This document shows, piece by piece, positions 57,505-64,000 of a stretch of DNA of 64,000 nucleotides. Origin of the DNA: Deroplatys truncata (lineage: Eukaryota; Arthropoda; Insecta; Mantodea; Mantidae); the NCBI GenBank assembly GCA_030765065.1, contig CM060978.1:60535421-60599420 (forward strand). Reading direction: 5' to 3'. The position numbers and the translations under genes were made by a program. The notes below the pieces were generated by a model that saw nothing but the letters and a program-made list of their open reading frames with translations, had not been told where the DNA came from and made no database searches. Numbering within the stretch: position 1 is the stretch's first letter; the number at the start of each line of letters is the position of its first letter.

Positions 57505-57877
57505 GTGGCATACAAGCAATTACAATGTTTAAACATGGTTTAGATAAAACTGTAGCACTAAAGATCCAGCATTGCTTGTAAGTCTCATTTCTGGGGTAAC
57601 ATCTGCATTGTTTTTATAAATATAAGCAGGACCCAAATCCTGTTATAATTTGAATTTCTAAACATAAACCTAATAGAGAACTAAAGTATCATCAGGATGA
57701 AATACTAGAAGAAATATACCAGGGCATTATTAGACATTTTAATTAAGGGGCCAGTCTTTAGATGACAAACGAAACCCGAAAACGGCAACTCCGATCTGGG
57801 GGCGCTGCAAGATTTGTCATGCTGCTGAGGTGCTGTGTTCATCCTGTCAACTGTCATGAGCAAAAACTCCAGTACTC
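57505..57877. other. FAR intron 1, unclassified part
   Basis: AT-rich, nothing recognised, up to the FAR donor at 57879. Confidence 0.45.
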
Positions 57878-57879
57878 AC

Positions 57880-58072
57880 CTGAGTACAGCTTTTTCCCAT
57901 GCGGCAACTAATAGAGCATTCGTCACGTACTCCACTGAAACACAGTTGTACCTTGTATTGGGGTCAGCATATGCTATACTTAATAGCGACAGGCCTCCAG
58001 CAACCATGATACCTATAGGTCCGTTTGAGTTGTCCACCCAGCCAGGGAAAGGCTCCTTAAGTGCTGGTAGAA
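57880..58072 (-). CDS. Fatty acyl-CoA reductase, internal exon (KEPFPGW region)
   Basis: Fatty acyl-CoA reductases (FAR) reduce acyl-CoA to fatty alcohol with NADPH; in insects they serve wax, cuticular lipid and pheromone synthesis. This 193-nt minus-strand exon is open throughout and encodes about 63 residues. It has the LPALKEPFPGWVDN motif, then SNGPIGIMVAGG and YVTNALLVAAWEKAV, which match the stretch after the Rossmann domain where FARs read RPSIV..A.KEP.PGW.DN.NGP.G. It is bounded by a good acceptor (GGCTGTTGCAG at 58073 and above) and a consensus donor (CTCAG|GTGAGT, GT at 57879-57878). It starts by completing a codon with two bases and ends with two bases of the next, which fits the following exon exactly. 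The preceding exons are not visible; a minisatellite occupies the upstream intron. I am confident of the family, less so of the subfamily or of expression. Confidence 0.85.
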
Positions 58073-58365
58073 CTGCAACAGCCAGGGATATTCAATATTT
58101 CTGTATTCACTAGTGGACCACAACACTATTAACAGATCAACAACACAATACCTAATACACATCTCTTAAAGATTGCAGAGGGGACTGATTGGATCAAGGT
58201 TAGATAAGGAAACAATTAAGGAAACGAATCATTTGAGTTATACATGATTGACAAGATCACATAATTACAAATCTCCCCTTCACGTTAAACAACTCGCATT
58301 GACGTAGAAGGGGTTTTCAGTCAACTGGTATCATGTATGCTACTTCAAACGTGCGATGTTTAAAA
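58073..58365. other. Upstream FAR intron, unclassified part
   Basis: Intron sequence between the FAR acceptor and the minisatellite edge. No exon seen. Confidence 0.45.
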
Positions 58366-61300
58366 TCTGGTGTGCTCTTACCTTCATGTCAAATGCTATT
58401 CAGCAGTAAGAAACAGTTCTCTGTTTACATCAAATGTTATTCAACCCCAGGAAGAAGTCCTCTGATTAAAATCTGATGTACCTCTACCTTCGTATCACTT
58501 TTATTCAATCGGAGGAAACAGTACACTGATTACAATCTGTTTTCTTCTACCTTCACGTATTTGCTCTTTAATCGCAGGAAACAGTTCCCTGATTACAATC
58601 TGTTTTCTTCTACCTTCACGTATTTGCTCTTTAATCGCAGGAAACAGTACCCTGATTACAATCAGTTTTCTTCTAACTTCACGTATTTGCTATTTAATCG
58701 CAGGAAACAGTACACTGATTACAATCAGTTTTCTTCTAACTTCACGTATTTGCTATTTAATCGCAGGAAACAGTACACTGATTACAATCAGTTTTCTTCT
58801 AACTTCACGTATTTGCTATTTAATCGCAGGAAACAGTTCTCTGATTACAATCAGTTTTCTTCTACCTTCACGTATTTGCTCTTTAATCGCAGGAAACAGT
58901 TCTCTGATTACAATCTGTTTTCTTCTACCTTCACGTATTTGCTCTTTAATCGCAGGAAACAGTTCCCTGATTACAATCAGTTTTCTTCTAACTTCACGTA
59001 TTTGCTATTTAATCGCAGGAAACAGTTCCCTGATTACAATCAGTTTTCTTCTAACTTCACGTATTTGCTCTTTAATCGCAGGAAACAGTTCCCTGATTAC
59101 AATCAGTTTTCTTCTAACTTCACGTATTTGCTCTTTAATCGCAGGAAACAGTTCTCTGATTACAATCTGTTTTCTTCTAACTTCACGTATTTGCTATTTA
59201 ATCGCAGGAAACAGTTCCCTGATTACAATCAGTTTTCTTCTAACTTCACGTATTTGCTATTTAATCGCAGGAAACAGTACACTGATTACAATCAGTTTTC
59301 TTCTAACTTCACGTATTTGCTCTTTAATCGCAGGAAACAGTACACTGATTACAATCAGTTTTCTTCTAACTTCACGTATTTGCTATTTAATCGCAGGAAA
59401 CAGTACACTGATTACAATCAGTTTTCTTCTAACTTCACGTATTTGCTATTTAATCGCAGGAAACAGTACACTGATTACAATCAGTTTTCTTCTAACTTCA
59501 CGTATTTGCTATTTAATCGCAGGAAACAGTTCTCTGATTACAATCAGTTTTCTTCTAACTTCACGTATTTGCTATTTAATCGCAGGAAACAGTACACTGA
59601 TTACAATCAGTTTTCTTCTAACTTCACGTATTTGCTCTTTAATCGCAGGAAACAGTTCTCTGATTACAATCAGTTTTCTTCTATCTTCACGTATTTGCTA
59701 TTTAATCGCAGGAAACAGTTCTCTGATTACAATCTGTTCCCTTCTACCTTCACGTATTTGCTCTTTAATCGCAGGAAACAGTTCTCTGATTACAATCGGT
59801 TTTCTTCTACCTTCACGTATTTGCTATTTAATCGCAGGAAACAGTTCTCTGATTACAATCTGTTTTCTTCTAACTTCACGTATTTGCTATTTAATCGCAG
59901 GAAACAGTTCTCTGATTACAATCTGTTCCCTTCTACCTTCACGTATTTGCTCTTTAATCGCAGGAAACAGTTCTCTGATTACAATCAGTTTTCTTCTAAC
60001 TTCACGTATTTGCTATTTAATCGCAGGAAACAGTTCTCTGATTACAATCAGTTTTCTTCTACCTTCACGTATTTGCTATTTAATCGCAGGAAACAGTTCT
60101 CTGATTACAATCAGTTTTCTTCTAACTTCACGTATTTGCTATTTAATCGCAGGAAACAGTTCTCTGATTACAATCAGTTTTCTTCTACCTTCACGTATTT
60201 GCTATTTAATCGCAGGAAACAGTTCTCTGATTACAATCTGTTTTCTTCTACCTTCACGTATTTGCTATTTAATCGCAGGAAACAGTACCCTGATTACAAT
60301 CAGTTTTCTTCTACCTTCACGTATTTGCTATTTAATCGCAGGAAACAGTACCCTGATTACAATCTGTTTTCTTCTACCTTCACGTATTTGCTACTTAATC
60401 GCAGGAAACAGTTCTCTGATTACAATCAGTTTTCTTCTACCTTCACGTATTTGCTATTTAATCGCAGGAAACAGTTCTCTGATTACAATCAGTTTTCTTC
60501 TACCTTCACGTATTTGCTACTTAATCGCAGGAAACAGTTCTCTGATTACAATCAGTTTTCTTCTACCTTCACGTATTTGCTATTTAATCGCAGGAAACAG
60601 TTCTCTGATTACAATCTGTTTTCTTCTATCTTCACGTATTTGCTATTTAATCGCAGGAAACAGTTCCCTGATTACAATCTGTTTTCTTCTACCTTCACGT
60701 ATTTGCTATTTAATCGCAGGAAACAGTTCCCTGATTACAATCTGTTTTCTTCTACCTTCACGTATTTGCTATTTAATCGCAGGAAACAGTTCCCTGATTA
60801 CAATCTGTTTTCTTCTACCTTCACGTATTTGCTATTTAATCGCAGGAAACAGTTCCCTGATTACAATCTGTTTTCTTCTACCTTCACGTATTTGCTATTT
60901 AATCGCAGGAAACAGTTCCCTGATTACAATCTGTTTTCTTCTACCTTCACGTATTTGCTATTTAATCGCAGGAAACAGTTCCCTGATTACAATCTGTTTT
61001 CTTCTACCTTCACGTATTTGCTATTTAATCTCAGGAAACAGTTCTCTGATTACAATCTGTTTTCTTCTACCTTCACGTATTTGCTATTTAATCGCAGGAA
61101 ACAGTTCTCTGATATAAATCTGTTTTCTTCTACCTCCACGTAGCTTGTTAGTCAATCGCAGGAAATAGTCCTCTGACTATATTATAGTGTGCTTTTACCT
61201 TAATATCACTTATTGATTTGCAGGTAACAGTCTTCGAATTACAATTTGGTGTGCTTCTACCTTCACGACTCTTTTTAGTTGCAGGAAATAGTCCTGTAAT

Positions 61301-61850
61301 TACAATTTGGTGTGTTTCTACTTTTACGGTGCCTGCTAATCGTTGGAAACGGTCCTCTGTTTACAATTAGGTGTATTTCGACCTTCACATTACTTCTATT
61401 CAGTCGTTGTTGCAGACAGTAATCTATATTGCGATCTGGTATGCTTTGACCTTCATGTCGTCCTCCGTGGTGCAATGGCCACCACGCTAGCCTGTAGCTC
61501 CCGAGCTCGCGAATTTAAACCCGCGGACGACGATGGATTTCTTCGGGCGTAAAAATCCTTAGAATGGCTTTCTTCGGAAGGGAAATAAAGCCGGTGGTCC
61601 TGTGTCCTAAATTTACGGCACTTAAGAAAAACTCAAACCTGATAAAGAGGCCTCTAAGCAAAATTTCCAGTTTTCACGCCTAATTTAGAATGGGATGCCA
61701 AAGACCAAAGCAGTTAAAGGGCGTCCATATATAAAACTTAATTTAATTCAATTTCTTCGACCTTCACGCCATTTGTTGCCCAGTCGTTATTGCAGATGGT
61801 GCTGCATTTACAGTCTTCTGTGCTTCGACCTTCACGTCACAGTTAGTGGC
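58366..61850 (+). repeat. 63-bp minisatellite, 41 uniform units in the core
   Basis: The monomer is TATTTGCTATTTAATCGCAG, then GAAACAGTTCTCTGATTACA, then ATCAGTTTTCTTCTACCTTC plus ACG: 63 bp. The core 58561-61143 holds 41 near-identical units differing at a few sites (TACACTG/TTCTCTG/TTCCCTG, CAG/CTG, AAC/ACC). Units at both edges (58366-58560 and 61144-61850) are diverged and of uneven length. Two of the three forward frames lack stops in the typical monomer. The long frame starts at TTG, not ATG. Confidence 0.95.
61459..61745 (+). repeat. tRNA-derived SINE, family S1, inserted in the minisatellite edge
   Basis: Head TCCTCCGTGGTGCAATGGCC, B-box GCGAATTTAAACCCGCGGAC, body TTCTTCGGAAGGGAAATAAAG with CCGGTGGTCCTG. 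The tail is CCATATATAAAACTTAATTT. Flanks GCTTTGACCTTCATGTCG before and TTCTTCGACCTTCACGCC after fit a worn target duplication, although repeat units alone could also give that match. Confidence 0.85.
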
Positions 61851-62959
61851 TCCCATAGATATTGGTAAAGCGAGAAATTTAAACCTTAGGTATCATCCTC
61901 TCAGTTACGTAGCTAATATAGAAATTGTACGTTGCTGATATGCTATAAAAACATGATCTAATAAGTCAGGGTCGTTTCCCAAGTAATTTTCACGTGATCC
62001 CTGACTCAAAGGTCAGATGAATCAGAAGTGGACAGCTGTTTACGAGCACAGAAGCCGACTTCTGGATCGCTTCTCATTGATCTTGGTCAAGGTGTTAAAG
62101 TGGTTCCTCCAAGATGAACTTTGAGCCAGGGGTACATGTGAAAATCACTTGGGAAGAGATCGAATGAATATGGAGGATACGAGAAAACTTCCTAGTTGAA
62201 ACCTCTGAGCTCCGCCTGGTTCATGATTCAACTTGAAGTTTTCTCGTATCCTCCATATTGATCGGAGCTTGCACAAAGTGATCTTCACATGTTCCTCCAA
62301 CTCAAAGGTAAACAATTTTAACACCGATGATGAAGTCAAATCAGTGAATAGCTGGTTGTGGGCACAAGATCCGACCTGGTACAGCACTGGCTAGGAAAAA
62401 CTTGTGTGACGTCCCCAAAAATGCTTGTAAAGAAATGTTGACTATGTAGAAAAGTAACAGAAGGGTTGTACAATATAAATGAAATTAATTAAACGTGATA
62501 AACTGCGTGTAATGTTATTTTTTTATAAAACAGGGAAGCTTACTTAGTGGAGGACCTCGTAATTTACATCAGCTGTCTGCTACTATTGCATTTTTACTTC
62601 TCTAACTTAAAAAGGGTCAAATTTTCTACGTTTCCTGAGGCAAGCTAAGCAAAAGTAAATCCCATTATCCAAGGAATACTATCTGTCATTTATATATCAG
62701 CTGATTCATAATATATGTGCACGCTCTATATATAAACGTATGTCATTAAGATCATATAGCACTATCTCTCTAGGAGTTGTCATGGCTCCGTGTTCCTAGT
62801 AACATGCACTGTACCTAGTCTAGCCATAAGTTCTGTTACAAAGTTGTATTATACTGGCAGAAATGTATTGCACTTTTTTTTAGTTTGAGTATGAACATTG
62901 AATACCTATGTATTCTGTGATGAATGCTCATATTATTATTCAAAATGATACCCTTTTCT
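61851..62959. other. Unclassified apart from the palindrome
   Basis: 62396-62959 is AT-rich with no recognised gene or repeat. 61851-62019 likewise. Confidence 0.4.
62020..62395. repeat. ~370-bp imperfect palindrome
   Basis: The core stem ATATGGAGGATACGAGAAAACTTC at 62170-62194 pairs exactly with its complement at 62231-62256. Further out, ACATGTGAAAATCACTT pairs with the complement of AAGTGATCTTCACATGT, and GGTGTTAAAGTGGTT with AACAATTTTAACACC. The outermost arms are weaker. The loop is about 36-40 bases. Confidence 0.85.
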
Positions 62960-63895
62960 CTAAATACAGGACCTAAGTCTATCGGGTCCCCCATCAACCC
63001 CAGTATGCACTGACTCCATGGGGAAATCCGTCACTGCTGACTTTAGGGGTAGCTTAAAAGGCTCGCTATCGGGATGCCTTTCCTTACAAGCAATACTCTC
63101 AAGCACTGACCACAGCCTGTAATCTAAGGAGTTGAAGTCAGGCTGCTAGAGGTCCAGTCTTGGGTAGAAATAAAAACTGGAACACTTTCCTCAAGCTTGA
63201 GTGGATCTTGCCTTATGGGCTGGTACAGAATGTTCCAGTGCGCATTCTTGAGTACAAGGATTGTATCATATACTCTGGGCGTTTTATTTAATCCCTTTTG
63301 GCGAAAGTGTACCGTTGTGACACCATTTAGTTTCCTCTCCACCAAACCATCACCGAGGCGGAATGGTGGCCCCTCTGGATCTTTGAGACTGACTCACGAG
63401 CTTCTTCATAAGTCCTGGCATACTCTAGGTCATTCTACCTGTAGTAGCTCTGTTCAATTGTGAACATTTTTTCATGGGTAAAAAGGATTCTTTTTGCGTT
63501 TCTGATAGCGTAACTCTCAAGTAAATATTTGCATTTCGACTCCCTCTATGCTGCTTAAGTTTTGGAGTTAAGAAATGTGCAGTACCGGCGATAGCCTTCA
63601 GCCCAAGATTTTGTCTGAGCAATCTGACATTGATCTCCTGGAGATGTTCATCTCACGAGCTATTAATTTTGCTTTCGCATTGGATTTCTCCTAATACAAG
63701 TCAACGCTGCTTTCACCAATGTCCCGGTCCTCAGAGGGCGTCGACGTCCCGATCTTGGTTCAGCAATTACACCAATTTCATTAAAGCACTCAATGCTGCA
63801 GTACACAAACATCCTGCTGATTTTCAGCTCATTAAATGTCTCAGAAATCTCAGGTGGCAGTTTCCCGACCTATGGAAGGTTATCACAGCAAGGCG
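62960..63895 (-). pseudogene. mariner/Tc1-type transposase, heavily decayed
   Basis: Minus strand, shifting frames: KLPPEISETFNELKISRMF, EPRSGRRRPLRTGTLVK, CIRRNPMRKQN, LAREMNISRRSMS. Then YARTYEEARESVSKIQRG, SVMVWW, NGVTTVHFRQKGLN, HWNI, then QDWTSSSLTSTP (normally QDWP..SPDLNPLDY), and VDGGPDRLRSCI ending at 62960. This order is that of DDE transposases with IRRNP.RKQ..MA.EM..S and ASVMVWWGVS. The second-Asp motif (FQQDSAPAHKA) is deleted. Terminal repeats were not found. Confidence 0.75.
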
Positions 63896-64000
63896 ATTTT
63901 CATAATCTCCCCAATCCATGACTATGGGTCGAATTCATAGTCATCGCTTATTTCAATGAAGTCCTTAAGCAGCGGTTTTAAATACACAGACGCAATTCTT

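Larger units (their letters stand above)
43944..58074 (-). other. FAR gene span in this window with two large introns
   Basis: The three FAR exons are in the expected protein order on the minus strand. Introns of 7021 bp (57879-50859) and 6406 bp (50612-44207) separate them, both phase 2, both GT-AG. Intron 1 holds two mariner elements, family A copies and a GC-rich hairpin. Intron 2 holds a LINE-like GC-rich block, the purine-rich array and the perfect palindrome. The exons cover about 230 of the roughly 500 residues of a FAR. The N-terminal NADPH-binding exons (TGATGFLG, YxxxK) are not recognisable between 58073 and 64000, so the gene should continue beyond the window. Joining is inferred from phase and homology, not from transcript data. 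Confidence 0.75.

Noticed and set aside
58561..61143. A giant repetitive protein of about 860 residues
   Set aside because: It starts with TTG, another frame of the same strand is also open across the typical monomer, and the monomer length (63) explains the openness. Diverged units at both ends lose the frame.
58366..61850. CRISPR array
   Set aside because: The repeats are contiguous with no unique spacers and the context is an animal genome. The same applies to the 102-bp and 70-bp arrays.
43870..64000. piRNA cluster or other organised silencing locus
   Set aside because: Nested, decayed transposons fit such a locus, but nothing in the sequence itself shows it. It would need small-RNA data.

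Overview
This looks like intergenic and intronic DNA from a large, AT-rich, repeat-laden arthropod genome, most likely an insect. It carries a fatty acyl-CoA reductase gene split by multi-kilobase introns, many decayed Tc1/mariner transposons, I-type and other LINE fragments, solo LTRs, tRNA-derived SINEs and satellite arrays. There are no operons, no rRNA, no intact tRNA gene and no CRISPR array. The species cannot be named from the sequence alone.

Layout. 1-9500: AT-rich DNA with a dead Tc1 transposon (2123-3330), a mariner remnant (about 4320-4645) and the first copies of a very abundant ~870-bp repeat, called 'family A' here, including a tandem pair at 7168-8908. 9500-21600: three LTR-like 'family B' repeats, SINEs, half a mariner, an I-type LINE tail, a small MITE and a 102-bp tandem array. 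21600-43870: mostly family A in both orientations, tandem and nested, interrupted by SINEs, two more family B LTRs and a cysteine-peptidase-like gene fragment. By my rough sum family A alone covers about a quarter of the window.

43900-58100: three exons of one minus-strand gene, a fatty acyl-CoA reductase (FAR), at 58072-57880, 50858-50613 and 44206-43946. Reading frames and splice phases agree across two introns of 7.0 and 6.4 kb. The introns hold two mariner elements, family A copies, a GC-rich LINE-like block, a purine-rich ~70-bp array and a perfect 186-bp palindrome. The N-terminal exons would lie beyond 64000 if the gene is complete, and a last exon may lie below 43946.

58100-64000: upstream of the first visible FAR exon is a 63-bp minisatellite (about 58366-61850, 41 uniform units in the core) with a SINE inserted in its decayed edge, then a large imperfect palindrome and another dead mariner.

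The only gene I believe to be a living host gene is FAR. The most unusual structures are family A (subterminal inverted repeats plus a terminal hairpin, with a recurrent short-plus-long tandem form), the family B LTRs that carry a ladder of primer-binding-site-like motifs inside their 3' end, and the perfect palindrome in the FAR intron. All coordinates of degenerate repeats are read by eye and are good to roughly 10-30 bases.
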